Shown here: piece after piece, positions 37,410-46,736 of the stretch
Position numbering within the stretch: the first letter of the stretch is position 1
How the letters are laid out: each line of letters starts with the position of its first letter
From: Acidobacteriota bacterium
GTDB lineage: Bacteria > Acidobacteriota > Terriglobia > Acidiferrales > UBA7541
Length of the DNA stretch: 64,000 bases
Assembly (NCBI GenBank): GCA_027307115.1
Contig: DAHUXN010000055.1
Coordinates: 19,013-83,012, forward strand
Direction of reading: 5' to 3'
The notes under the pieces: model-generated
Told to the model about the DNA's origin: nothing
Database searches by the model: none
What the model saw: the letters and a program-made list of their open reading frames with translations, nothing else
Position numbers and translations under genes: made by a program

Positions 37410-38345
37410 TCAGATCTCAAGCAAGTCTTTGCCGACAATCACGGAACCGCGGAAGTGAGTGCGCGCCGCATCAATCCACATCTGATCGGTGACCTCTGGA
37501 TCGTCCGCCGGCACGAGATGGGAGAGGACCAGAATCTTGACGCCAGCTTCTTGTGCCGCGCGGCCGGCATCTTCGGCCGAGGTTTGGTTAGCGATGATGC
37601 TCGCCTTGAGGGCAGTAGCGTTTGGCACGCGGGCTACGAGACGATCGACTGCAGGCACGTAAAGCACGGCGTGCACAAGTACCTCTGCACCCGTCGCCAG
37701 TTTCACGAGGTTATCCGACCGCGTCGTGTCGCCGGAAATGACGATCGAACGGTCGGCGGCGTCGAAACGATAAGCAAACGCCGGAACGACAGGCGGATGA
37801 TGCACGAGTGCCGCCGTTACCCTCACGTTTTCATCGCGCATGACCGGACCACCGTCGCGCAGCTCGTGGACATGAACGAGCGGCACTAGTGGCACTCTGC
37901 CTTCATTCGCAATTCGGGTGTCGATGTCGTAGGCGTTCATTTCGAAGAACAGCTTGGTCATCTTCGCGAGCGGCGGTGGTCCCCAGGTATCGACGCGCGT
38001 GCTGAGCCCGGCGGCCCAAGCCAGCCAAATCAGATTCCCGTAGTCCGCATTGTGGTCGGAATGCTGGTGCGTCAGGAAGATGTGACGTACCGTGGGCAAG
38101 GGCACGTCAGCGAAGACGAGCTGTCGCGCGACGCCGTTGCCGCAATCGATCACATACGCTCTGTTGTTGCTGATGATGACTTGTGCGGATGCTGAACTCG
38201 CCTTCCGTGGTCTCGGTCCGCCACCAGTCCCGAGAAGGATCAGTCTGGTCTTTGCACTCCGGGCCTCGCTTCCGCGTGGGAGCAATGCTCCTCCTGTCAG
38301 CGTGATGGCGCCTGCGAGAAACGAGCGTCGACTGAGATCTCGCAC
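37410..38345 (-). CDS. Exported metallo-beta-lactamase-fold hydrolase
   Basis: 311 residues with a twin-arginine leader (SRRSFLAGAITLTGG). The zinc site motif HxHxDH is visible as THQHSDHNAD, with later ligands in HHPPVVP, SGDTTRSD and LSHLVP. The layout resembles RNase Z/arylsulfatase-like MBL proteins, but the Tat signal puts it outside the cytoplasm, so tRNA processing is unlikely. The substrate is not deducible. Confidence 0.88.
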   Translation of the reverse strand: MRDLSRRSFLAGAITLTGGALLPRGSEARSAKTRLILLGTGGGPRPRKASSASAQVIISNNRAYVIDCGNGVARQLVFADVPLPTVRHIFLTHQHSDHNADYGNLIWLAWAAGLSTRVDTWGPPPLAKMTKLFFEMNAYDIDTRIANEGRVPLVPLVHVHELRDGGPVMRDENVRVTAALVHHPPVVPAFAYRFDAADRSIVISGDTTRSDNLVKLATGAEVLVHAVLYVPAVDRLVARVPNATALKASIIANQTSAEDAGRAAQEAGVKILVLSHLVPADDPEVTDQMWIDAARTHFRGSVIVGKDLLEI

Positions 38346-38562
38346 GTGATGCTCCTTAGCGTCGAATTCTACGTCGGGACGGGATTCCGCGCCAGATCTG
38401 AACCGATGAACTCCCGAAGATCGGCATCCCTTCCACCAAATGCCTCCTCAGAATGGCGACCTTCTCTTCCGGCGGGTAGTGCTTCCGTTGTTTCCTCGTG
38501 TGTTCGCTTCGTTATCTTAACGGACGAACCCTTTCTCCATTTCCAGCTGAGGCAGGACACTT

Positions 38563-38970
38563 CTAGTTCACCGCGACAAAATCTTCGCCTTGCGCTGTCG
38601 CTTCGACTGCTTTTGCCAACGCTTCACCTGCTTTCGTTTTGGCCACGTATGCGCTGATGCCGATCTTCCTGGCCTCGTCAATAAAACGTTGGTCCACGCT
38701 GGACGACAAGATCACAATTGCTGACCCTGGCGATTTGCTCTTTATCCCGCGGGCGGCGTCGAAGCCATTTAAAACAGGCATGGCCAGGTCCAGAACGACC
38801 ACGTCAGGCCTCAGCCGTTGCGCCTCTTTGATGGCCTCCGCGCCGTCCTGCGCTTCTCCGCAAACCTCCAGCTGCGGATCCTGCTGCAAAGTTGACCGGA
38901 CTATCTTGCGGACCAAGGGATGATCATCCGCTATCAAAACGCGGACCCGGGAATTCGCCCCCAGAAACAT
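38563..38970 (-). CDS. Receiver-only response regulator
   Basis: 135 residues from ATG 38970 (a TTG at 39000 gives 10 more). Receiver domain only: acidic DDHP, phosphorylation Asp in VVLDLAMP and Lys in AYVAKTKAG. There is no DNA-binding output, so it resembles CheY/Spo0F-type relays, though sequence is closest in style to NarL receivers. No kinase nearby. The 294 bases to smpB hold nothing recognisable. Confidence 0.88.
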   Translation of the reverse strand: MFLGANSRVRVLIADDHPLVRKIVRSTLQQDPQLEVCGEAQDGAEAIKEAQRLRPDVVVLDLAMPVLNGFDAARGIKSKSPGSAIVILSSSVDQRFIDEARKIGISAYVAKTKAGEALAKAVEATAQGEDFVAVN

Positions 38971-39264
38971 TGCTGATTGTAATAGCCAGATTCCCGTCAA
39001 CTACATACTGTGAAACAGGTATTACCGTTCTCCGGAGCCTTACAGTCAGTTTGTGTTCCGCACATCATTGATTCCGCAGGCACTTATGGATTGCACTGGG
39101 CAAGAGGTCGAGCAGTGCGCGACCTAGAACGCTCTGGTATTTGTCGTTTTTGGTGGGGGGAGTGGGCCCGCGCGCCCTGCCACGTTCCGCGCTGCCCTGC
39201 CACGGCCTCGCCACGGCGCGGCACAACTTGCGTATCCCGCGCTGCGACGGATATCATACGCACG

Positions 39265-39762
39265 GTGAAGCCTGCAACGAAATCCTCGACAAAGAAAGAA
39301 TCGCCCGCCGTCAAAATTGTCGCTCAGAATCGCGCCGCCTCGTACAATTACGAACTCCTCGACAAGTACGAGGCCGGCATGGTTTTGGTCGGCACGGAAG
39401 TCAAAACATTGCGCGAAGGGAAGGGCAGCCTGCGCGACGCCTACGCCGAAGCGCGCGGCGGGGAACTCTGGCTCATGAATTGTCATATTCCGGAATACCA
39501 GCCGGGCGGGCCATGGAATCATGGGCCGCTCCGCGCGCGCAAGCTGTTACTCAATCGCCGCGAAATCGACAAGTTGAGCGTTCAAGTTCAGCAAAAAGGC
39601 CTTACCCTGATTCCGCTGAAAATTTACTTTCGCGACGGCATGGCGAAATGCGAACTTGCGTTGGCGCGCGGGAAAAAGGATTGGGACCGCCGCGCGGCCG
39701 AACGCGAAAAAGAAGATAAACGCGAAGCGAAAGATGCGATGTACCGCTACAAACGCCACTAA
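39265..39762 (+). CDS. smpB: SsrA-binding protein SmpB
   Basis: 165 residues. The homologous region begins right after GTG 39265 (KPATKSSTKK), with a lysine-rich N extension and then VAQNRAASYNYELLDKYEAGM, GTEVKTLREGKGSLRDAYA, the core of SmpB. It binds tmRNA for ribosome rescue. The basic C-terminal tail (REKEDKREAKDAMYRYKRH) that enters the ribosome is intact. No tmRNA gene is seen in the window. pepA follows 22 bases later. Confidence 0.95.
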   Translation: MKPATKSSTKKESPAVKIVAQNRAASYNYELLDKYEAGMVLVGTEVKTLREGKGSLRDAYAEARGGELWLMNCHIPEYQPGGPWNHGPLRARKLLLNRREIDKLSVQVQQKGLTLIPLKIYFRDGMAKCELALARGKKDWDRRAAEREKEDKREAKDAMYRYKRH

Positions 39763-39784
39763 TTCAGGAGACTGAAAGGGGAAC

Positions 39785-41278
39785 ATGGAAATTCAATTAG
39801 AAGGCCAGCTATTCTCGTCCGTATCTGCGGACGCAGTCGTCACTTACGTATTTGGCGACAAGGAAGCGCGTTTTGAAGGAACTGTCGCGGAACTCGACCG
39901 CGCGCTCGGCGGCAAGATTAAGCCTCTTGCCGACAGCGGCGAAGTGAGCGGCAAACCGCTCGAAATGATTTTGCTGCATTATCCTGCTGGAGTTGCCGCC
40001 AAGCGCCTGCTCTTGGTCGGCGCGGGAAAGCCGGAAAAGTTTTCGCACGCCGAGCTGCGAAAAATCGCGGGGGCCGCTCTCCGCTATCTGAAGTCTCGCG
40101 GCGTGAAGACTTTCGCATTTCTGCCCGCTGAAAAAGATCGCACTCCCGCTGCCGCACAGGCAATTGTCGAAGGCCTGCTGCACGCGGACTATGAGTCCGA
40201 TAAATATCAGACGCAGAAGAAAAACAATAAAGGCATCGACCGCGTTTCGCTTCTCGGTTTTCCGGCGGCGTCCCGCGCGGAAATCGAAGCGGCCGTCGAA
40301 CGCGCGAAAATCATCGGGGAGTCGGAGAATTTTGCGCGCGATCTGATCAACGAACCATCGAATCGCTTAACTCCCCGCATGCTGGCTTCGCGCGCGGAGG
40401 CGATGGCGAAAGATTCCGGCCTCGAAATCGATATTCTCGACGAAAAGCGAATTGCCGAACTGAAAATGGGCGCGCTTCTCGGCGTCGCGCAGGGCAGCGA
40501 TGAGCCGCCGCGCATGATTGTCGTGCGCTATCGCCCCGCGCAGAAAAAAACTGGAGCGCCCATCCTTGCTTTAGTCGGCAAAGCCGTCACGTTCGATACG
40601 GGCGGCATTTCCATCAAGCCCGCTGCCAACATGGAAGAGATGAAGACCGACATGAGTGGCGGAGCCACCATGCTCGCTGCGCTGCGTGCTCTCGCGCGCC
40701 TCAAACCCTCCATCGAAGTGATGGCCGTTGTTCCCGCCACCGAAAACATGCCCGGCGGCCGTGCGCAAAAACCTGGCGACGTGCAAATCGCGATGTCCGG
40801 CAAATCCATCGAAGTCATTAACACAGACGCCGAAGGCCGCTTGATTCTTGCCGACGCCATCACTTACGCGAAAAAACTCGGCGCCACTCACCTCATCGAC
40901 GCCGCCACGCTCACCGGAGCTATCGTCGTCGCGCTCGCCAATGTCCATGTCGGCGCGTTCGGCACGCCGCGCGAATTCCTCGATCGCGTCCTCGAAAGTG
41001 CACGCGCGACTGGCGAAAAAATGTGGCCCATGCCCATCGACGACGAATACGAAGAGATGATCAAGAGCAAAATCGCCGACATCCGTAATACCGGCAGCGG
41101 GAAAGGGGGAGGGGCAATCACCGCCGCGTGGTTCCTCAAGGAATTTGCTGAAGACACGCCTTGGGTCCATCTGGACATCGCCGGAACCGCCTGGCGTGAC
41201 GACGCGAAACCTTGGTCTGCGTCCGGCCCCACGGGCGTCGCCACCCGCACCCTGGTCGACTTCGCCATGAAAATGTGA
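39785..41278 (+). CDS. pepA: Leucyl aminopeptidase (M17)
   Basis: A 497-residue cytoplasmic zinc/manganese aminopeptidase cutting N-terminal residues from peptides. Motifs: active Lys region VGKAVTFDTGGISIKPAANM with metal ligands, MSGGATMLAA and NTDAEGRLILADA containing ligand and catalytic Arg. Normal length. ATG 39785 follows GAAAGGGGAAC. Probably co-transcribed with smpB. It converges with argS; a 7-base hairpin lies between the two. Confidence 0.95.
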   Translation: MEIQLEGQLFSSVSADAVVTYVFGDKEARFEGTVAELDRALGGKIKPLADSGEVSGKPLEMILLHYPAGVAAKRLLLVGAGKPEKFSHAELRKIAGAALRYLKSRGVKTFAFLPAEKDRTPAAAQAIVEGLLHADYESDKYQTQKKNNKGIDRVSLLGFPAASRAEIEAAVERAKIIGESENFARDLINEPSNRLTPRMLASRAEAMAKDSGLEIDILDEKRIAELKMGALLGVAQGSDEPPRMIVVRYRPAQKKTGAPILALVGKAVTFDTGGISIKPAANMEEMKTDMSGGATMLAALRALARLKPSIEVMAVVPATENMPGGRAQKPGDVQIAMSGKSIEVINTDAEGRLILADAITYAKKLGATHLIDAATLTGAIVVALANVHVGAFGTPREFLDRVLESARATGEKMWPMPIDDEYEEMIKSKIADIRNTGSGKGGGAITAAWFLKEFAEDTPWVHLDIAGTAWRDDAKPWSASGPTGVATRTLVDFAMKM

Positions 41279-41301
41279 GCGGCCTTGTAGCTGAAGTCCC
41301 A

Positions 41302-41322
41302 TTGCGGCGATGTGTGCCGCAA
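41302..41322. terminator. Hairpin between convergent pepA and argS
   Basis: A perfect 7-base stem TTGCGGC / GCCGCAA with a 7-base loop in the 62-base gap. It has no T run on either side, so a bidirectional intrinsic terminator is only possible, not shown. Confidence 0.3.
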
Positions 41323-41340
41323 CCGACGTGAGGCATTTCC

Positions 41341-43320
41341 CTACATTTTCTCTGGGGCTTCGACGCCAAGAAGGTCAAGCGCCGTGACGAGCTGTTTTTC
41401 GACCAGCGCGCTCAGCAAGAGCAGAAAGTTTTTCTTGCCGGGGTCTTCTTCGGACAAAATGTGATGCTTGTGGTAAAACAAATTGAATTGCTGCGCGAGT
41501 TGGAAAGCATATTTGGCAATAAAGGCAGGCTCGTGGGCGCTCGCGGCAGCTTCGATTTGCGCACCCAGCGAACCGGCGAGCAACGATAACTCCCACAGAT
41601 CGTTGCCTTCAGGGGGCGCGAGCAGACGCTGTGCCGTCCCGGCGTCAGCAGTCTCTTCGAGGCGCTCGAGCGAAAAGCCCTGCTCCTGTTCGCGGGCTTT
41701 GCGAAAAATATTTCGCGCGCGCACAACGGCGTATTGCACGTAGGGACCGGTCTCGCCTTCAAAACTGAGGGCGTCCTTGAAATCGAATGCAATAATTGTC
41801 CCACGCGTGAATTTCAGCAGGAAATATCGCAGCGCGCCGATGGCAATCGCGTGCGCGACGCCGGCGCGTTCCCCGTCGGAAAAATCGCGGTGCCGCGACT
41901 CCACTTCCGCGCGCGCTCGTTGTTCAAGCTGGTCGAGCAAATCGTCGGCTTTCACGCCTTGACCTTTGCGCCCGCTGACTTCCACGTACGGCTTCTTCGC
42001 TTCCTCTTCCGAAAGTTGATAACCCATTTCCGCGGCGCAACGCGGCGTCAGCGCGACCATCTCGTAGGAAAAATGCACGGAGCGATCCGCCTCGGAATTA
42101 AAACCCAAAGCTCGCAATCCCGCCACGACAACCTGCTGCGGATAGGCCTGGCGCGAATCGATCACGTTGAATACTTCCTGACCTCGGCCAAATGCGGGAG
42201 CTTCGCCTGAACCGCCCGCGCTGCACGTGACCCACAGTTTCCGGCCGTCCGGATACGAGAGAAAGGGCGCGTAGTAAAAATCCTTGCCAAGCAAACCGAA
42301 TTTCCAGAGCTGGTAGGCGATGTCTTTTCCAACGTAGGTGACGGTTCCGTTCGAGCGCACGATTATTTTTGCATCCGCTTCGTCGTCCCGTTCCGCCGCC
42401 TCTTTATCTCCGGAGAGTTCCATCACCCAGCAGCCTGCGTTTTTCCCCGTGGCCGCCTTGTGAATGGCGCCGCGTGCGATCAGCATCTGAAACGCCGCAT
42501 CCCAGAATTTCAAGTGCAGAATTTCACTTTCACGGGGCAGCAGGTCGTATTCAATCTCCAAGCGGCTCATGGTTTTCAAATGGCAACGCACGATGGCGGT
42601 CGAAACTGTTTCCGCCATTTCTGCCGCCTCCCCGGAGCCATGCTCGATTGCTTTGATGACTTCGCCGCGCAATTCGAGGCGCGCTTTGTCTTCTTCCAGA
42701 AAGTGCGTGACGCGCGCGTATAAGTCCCAGCACAAATAATCGAATTGTGGCTGTGCGGCGAGGGCGCGAACTTCAGCCTCCGTTTTCTGTTCGAGGTGAA
42801 CGAAACCCAAGACAACATCGGCGACTTGGACTCCTGTATTGTCGATGTAGTTTTGCACTTCGACGCGCCGGCCGGTGTATCGCAGCAGGCGAACAAACGC
42901 ATCGCCGAGCACGGCGTTTCGCAAGTGCCCGATGTGCGCCGCCTTGTTTGGATTGATGTTCGTGTGCTCGACAATTGCCTTGGGCGATTCCGCAGATGCA
43001 CGAACGGTTTCGCGGCCGACCGCAGAAGACGCGGCGCGAAAGAAGGCGGCGCGGTCGAGATAGGCATTCAAATATCCGGCGCCCGCGATTTCGATGCGCT
43101 CGACGCCATCGATCTTGCCAATTGTCGAGGCAATTTCCTGAACGATTTGTCGTGGCGCGCGCTTTAGGCGTTTTGCAAGCTCGAAACATACAGGAGAAGC
43201 GATCTCTCCCATTTCAATTTTCGGCGGGCGCTCCGTGACGACGCTGAGCTCGACGCCGTACTTCGCGCGGATAAATGCCGCGAGCGCATCGCGTACACGT
43301 TTTTCTATTGGCTGATACAC
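41341..43320 (-). CDS. argS: Arginyl-tRNA synthetase
   Basis: A 659-residue class I synthetase charging tRNA-Arg. The N-terminal Add-1 domain is followed by the HIGH motif in NPNKAAHIGHLRNAVLGDAF. The KMSKS loop is degenerate, as usual in ArgS (SGRKGQGVKADD). A DALR-type helical anticodon domain ends the protein. It is about 80 residues longer than the E. coli enzyme because of inserts, common in this group. It is divergent from larC across 210 bases. Confidence 0.95.
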   Translation of the reverse strand: MYQPIEKRVRDALAAFIRAKYGVELSVVTERPPKIEMGEIASPVCFELAKRLKRAPRQIVQEIASTIGKIDGVERIEIAGAGYLNAYLDRAAFFRAASSAVGRETVRASAESPKAIVEHTNINPNKAAHIGHLRNAVLGDAFVRLLRYTGRRVEVQNYIDNTGVQVADVVLGFVHLEQKTEAEVRALAAQPQFDYLCWDLYARVTHFLEEDKARLELRGEVIKAIEHGSGEAAEMAETVSTAIVRCHLKTMSRLEIEYDLLPRESEILHLKFWDAAFQMLIARGAIHKAATGKNAGCWVMELSGDKEAAERDDEADAKIIVRSNGTVTYVGKDIAYQLWKFGLLGKDFYYAPFLSYPDGRKLWVTCSAGGSGEAPAFGRGQEVFNVIDSRQAYPQQVVVAGLRALGFNSEADRSVHFSYEMVALTPRCAAEMGYQLSEEEAKKPYVEVSGRKGQGVKADDLLDQLEQRARAEVESRHRDFSDGERAGVAHAIAIGALRYFLLKFTRGTIIAFDFKDALSFEGETGPYVQYAVVRARNIFRKAREQEQGFSLERLEETADAGTAQRLLAPPEGNDLWELSLLAGSLGAQIEAAASAHEPAFIAKYAFQLAQQFNLFYHKHHILSEEDPGKKNFLLLLSALVEKQLVTALDLLGVEAPEKM

Positions 43321-43425
43321 GGATTCTCTTTTCGCAAAAAGGGTAAGTGATTATAGGGGGTTGGCGCAGCTCAGTCAAAATAGCAATTTGGCGCGTTTAC
43401 AGAAAAATGCGTCCAGTGTGCGGGT

Positions 43426-43454
43426 TTGACAGCTTCCAGAGCGCAGCATAGTAT
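43426..43454 (+). promoter_or_regulatory. Near-consensus sigma-70 promoter for larC-metG-tatD
   Basis: TTGACA at 43426-43431, 17-base spacer, TAGTAT at 43449-43454. It predicts a transcript start near 43461, about 70 bases before larC. This is one of the cleanest promoters in the window. Confidence 0.6.
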
Positions 43455-43530
43455 CTAATTTTCGCAATTTCCCGGCGGAATCGCCGTATCATCTGCGCGG
43501 CGAATTGACGGACGTGGGTGTGACGACCAA

Positions 43531-44724
43531 ATGAATCTTGCGTACTTCGACTGTTTTTCGGGAATCAGCGGCGACATGGTGCTTGGCGCGCTGGTCGACG
43601 CGGGGGTGGATTTGCGCGAGCTTGAGTTGGAGCTGCGCAAGCTGAACCTCGAGGGCTGGGAGATTTCCGCTGAAAAAGTACAGCGCAAGGCCATTCGCGC
43701 AACGAAAGTCAATGTGGAGACGAAGGAATCGCATCATCACCGGCATCTGTCGCCGATTCTGAAAATGATCGACCAAGCCGCGCTTGCACCGCGCGCCGCC
43801 GACCGCGCGCGTAAAATCTTTCAGCGATTAGGCGAAGCCGAAGCCAAAGTCCACAATATCTCCATCGAGAAAGTTCATTTTCACGAAGTGGGCGCGGTGG
43901 ACTCGATTATCGATATTGTGGGCTCCGCGATCGGGTTTGAGTTGCTGGGAATTGACGGCTTTGCATGTTCGATCATGGATGTGGGCAGCGGACGAGTGCA
44001 GACCGAACACGGTCTGCTGCCTGTTCCTGCGCCGGCGACAGCGGAGTTGCTGCGCGATGCGCCCACTTTCTCGAGCGGCGTCGAGAAAGAGCTCGTAACG
44101 CCGACCGGTGCGGCGATTGCAACGACGCTTTCTACGCACTACGCGGCAATGCCGGCCATGACGTTGAAGACCGTCGGCTACGGCGCAGGTTCGGCCGATT
44201 TGCCGCAGCAGCCGAACGTTCTGCGCCTGATGATTGGAGAATCGGCGGGCAGCGGGGCAGAAGCGCATTGGGACGCGCCCGTAGAGGTGATCGAAGCAAA
44301 CTTCGACGATATGAGCCCGCAGATTTACGGATACTTCGTCGAGCAGGCGCTGGCCGCGGGCGCTTTGGATATTTTTTCGACGGCCGTGCAGATGAAGAAA
44401 AACCGCCCTGGCCAGCTTGTCACGCTGCTTTGCGAACCGTCGAACGTGAAGCGGCTGATCGATTTGATTTTTCGCGAAACGACCACCATTGGCATTCGCA
44501 CACACGAAGTTCGCCGCCAGACCCTAGCGCGCGAATCCGTGCCCTTGGAAACACCGCTGGGCACCATTCGCATGAAACTTTCCCGTTTAAATGGCACCGT
44601 GCTGAATGCCGCGCCGGAATACGAAGACTGCCGGCGAATCGCCACGGAACAAGGCTTGCCGCTGAAGGAAGTTTTCGCAACGGCCAACTTTCACTTTCAA
44701 AAACGCGGCAAAGCGGCAAAATAA
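43531..44724 (+). CDS. larC: LarC-type nickel insertion protein
   Basis: 397 residues, single reading frame. LarC inserts nickel into the pincer cofactor of lactate racemase; family motifs FDCFSGISGDMVLGALVDAG, HFHEVGAVDSIIDIVGS and AAPEYEDCRRIA are present, with a His cluster (SHHHRH). In some species larC is split by a programmed frameshift, not so here. larA, larB and larE are not in the window, so its role here cannot be confirmed. metG begins 3 bases after its stop. Confidence 0.85.
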   Translation: MNLAYFDCFSGISGDMVLGALVDAGVDLRELELELRKLNLEGWEISAEKVQRKAIRATKVNVETKESHHHRHLSPILKMIDQAALAPRAADRARKIFQRLGEAEAKVHNISIEKVHFHEVGAVDSIIDIVGSAIGFELLGIDGFACSIMDVGSGRVQTEHGLLPVPAPATAELLRDAPTFSSGVEKELVTPTGAAIATTLSTHYAAMPAMTLKTVGYGAGSADLPQQPNVLRLMIGESAGSGAEAHWDAPVEVIEANFDDMSPQIYGYFVEQALAAGALDIFSTAVQMKKNRPGQLVTLLCEPSNVKRLIDLIFRETTTIGIRTHEVRRQTLARESVPLETPLGTIRMKLSRLNGTVLNAAPEYEDCRRIATEQGLPLKEVFATANFHFQKRGKAAK

Positions 44725-44727
44725 TTC

Positions 44728-46710
44728 ATGGCCAAACCGAAGTTTTACATCACCACGCCGATTTACTACGTGAATGCGCGCCCGCATTTGGGTCACACGT
44801 ACACGACCGTCGTCGCCGATACCATCGCGCGTTATAAACGGATGCGCGGTTACGACGTGGTGCTGCTGACAGGCACTGACGAGCACGGACAGAAAGTGGA
44901 GCGCGCCGCGAAAGCGGCGGGCGTGTCGCCGCAGGAATTCGCCGATCGCATTTCCGCCGAATACCGCGCGTTGTGGAGGGAACTCGATTTGCCGGTCGAC
45001 CGCTTCGTTCGGACCACCGAGCCGCGTCACGAGCGCGCCGTGCAAATGCTTTTCCGCAAAGCGCAGGATCAAGGTTACGTCTACAAGGGCGGCTACGAGG
45101 GCCAATACTGCGTTTTCGACGAGATGTATGTGGACGAGCCGCTGTCCGGAAACCTTTGTCCAGAGTGCAAGCGGCCGACCGAGCGCGTTCGCGAGGAAAA
45201 TTACTTTTTCAAACTGTCAGCTTTTCAGGACCGCTTGCTTGAACTTTACGAAAAACAGCCAGATTTCATTCAGCCCGATACGCGCCGGAATGAAGTGCTG
45301 GCTTTTGTGCGTGGCGGTCTGCGCGATCTTTCGATCAGCCGCACTTCCTTCAAGTGGGGCATCCCGTGGCCGGGCGAGGAGAAACATATTTTTTATGTGT
45401 GGTCGGACGCGCTGACGAGCTACATGACCGGCGTGGGCTATGCGGACGATGAAGTGGAGTTCGAGAAATATTGGCCCGCGGACATGCACTTGATCGGCAA
45501 GGAAATTCTGCGGTTTCACGCCGTTTACTGGCCCGCGTTTTTGATGGCCGCCGGCGAAGCGTTGCCGAAGCGGGTTTTCGCGCACGGCTGGTGGCTCTTC
45601 GCGGACGAAAAAATGAGCAAGTCGCGCGGCAATATGCAGTATCCGCAACCGATCGCGCGCGTGCTGGGAATCGACGCGCTGCGATATTTTTTGCTCCGCG
45701 ATATGGTTTTTGGCCAGGACGGGAATTTCAGCCGCGACGCCTTGCTGACGCGCTATAACTCCGACCTCGCGAACGGTCTCGGCAATCTGACCAGCCGAAC
45801 GATCACAATGATCGAGCAATATCTTGGCGGACGCGTTCCGGCGCGCAATCCGAAAGAGGAAAATGATCGCGACAGGGAAGTTGCGGAGCTGCAGCGCGGG
45901 ACTTGCGAGGAAGTGCTTCGCTATTACGAGAGCTACGACTTTTCGCGCGCGCTCGAATCGATTTGGAGCCTGATCGCCGAGATCGACAAATACCTTGTCG
46001 AATTTCAGCCATGGGTTCTCGTCAAGGAAAAATCGAAATGGGGACGCCTGGAAATGGTGTTGTACACGGCGTACGACGCGCTGCGCGTGGTGACCTTGCT
46101 CGCGCATCCCGTCTTGCCGCACGCGACGCAGAAAATTTGGGAGCAGCTTGGGAACAGCACGCCGCTGGCGAGCCAAATGCTCGGCAATGATTTGACGGTT
46201 GGCCACAAACAGGGCGGACACGTTAACAAGCCCGAGGGAGTTTTTCCGCGGGTGGACAAAAAGGAAGCATTCGAAAGGATCGAAGCCATGGAAGAAGAAA
46301 TTCGCAATCCCGCATCAACGACGCCAGCTGCGAGCGGCAGCACAGCCGGAGCAGCCCCGGCGGGAGCGGCGGCCGGTCCCGCGAAAATCGGCATCGAGGA
46401 TTTCGCGAAGATCGAAATGCGCGTGGGCGTGGTGAAATCCGCCGAACGCGTCGCGGGCGCAGACAAATTGCTCAAGCTTCTGGTCGACATTGGCGAAGAA
46501 GTTCGCCAAGTCGTCGCGGGCATCGCCACGTCGTATGCGCCCGAGGATTTGATTGGCAAGAAAGTGGTGGTCGTCGCGAATCTGGCTCCGCGCAAGCTGC
46601 GCGGAGTGGAGTCGAACGGCATGATCGTCGCTGCATCGGTGGCGCCGGACGGACGGCCCGTTCTTTGCACGTTTACGGAAGACGTGCCGGCAGGAGCGCG
46701 GCTGAAATAA
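44728..46710 (+). CDS. metG: Methionyl-tRNA synthetase
   Basis: A 660-residue class I synthetase. HIGH-type motif ARPHLGHTY, zinc-binding CPECKRP region, KMSKS in FADEKMSKSRGN. The C-terminal part from about residue 545 is a Trbp111-like tRNA-binding domain (EIRVG-like KIEMRVGVVKSAERV) after an Ala/Pro linker. It is the longer dimerising form. tatD follows; metG-tatD is a common pairing. Confidence 0.96.
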   Translation: MAKPKFYITTPIYYVNARPHLGHTYTTVVADTIARYKRMRGYDVVLLTGTDEHGQKVERAAKAAGVSPQEFADRISAEYRALWRELDLPVDRFVRTTEPRHERAVQMLFRKAQDQGYVYKGGYEGQYCVFDEMYVDEPLSGNLCPECKRPTERVREENYFFKLSAFQDRLLELYEKQPDFIQPDTRRNEVLAFVRGGLRDLSISRTSFKWGIPWPGEEKHIFYVWSDALTSYMTGVGYADDEVEFEKYWPADMHLIGKEILRFHAVYWPAFLMAAGEALPKRVFAHGWWLFADEKMSKSRGNMQYPQPIARVLGIDALRYFLLRDMVFGQDGNFSRDALLTRYNSDLANGLGNLTSRTITMIEQYLGGRVPARNPKEENDRDREVAELQRGTCEEVLRYYESYDFSRALESIWSLIAEIDKYLVEFQPWVLVKEKSKWGRLEMVLYTAYDALRVVTLLAHPVLPHATQKIWEQLGNSTPLASQMLGNDLTVGHKQGGHVNKPEGVFPRVDKKEAFERIEAMEEEIRNPASTTPAASGSTAGAAPAGAAAGPAKIGIEDFAKIEMRVGVVKSAERVAGADKLLKLLVDIGEEVRQVVAGIATSYAPEDLIGKKVVVVANLAPRKLRGVESNGMIVAASVAPDGRPVLCTFTEDVPAGARLK

Positions 46711-46736
46711 AAGTCGCCACAAAAAAGGGAATCCTT

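Noticed and set aside
38971..39264. Search for a tmRNA gene near smpB
   Set aside because: No tRNA-Ala-like ends, GGGGCUG start or tag reading frame is visible.
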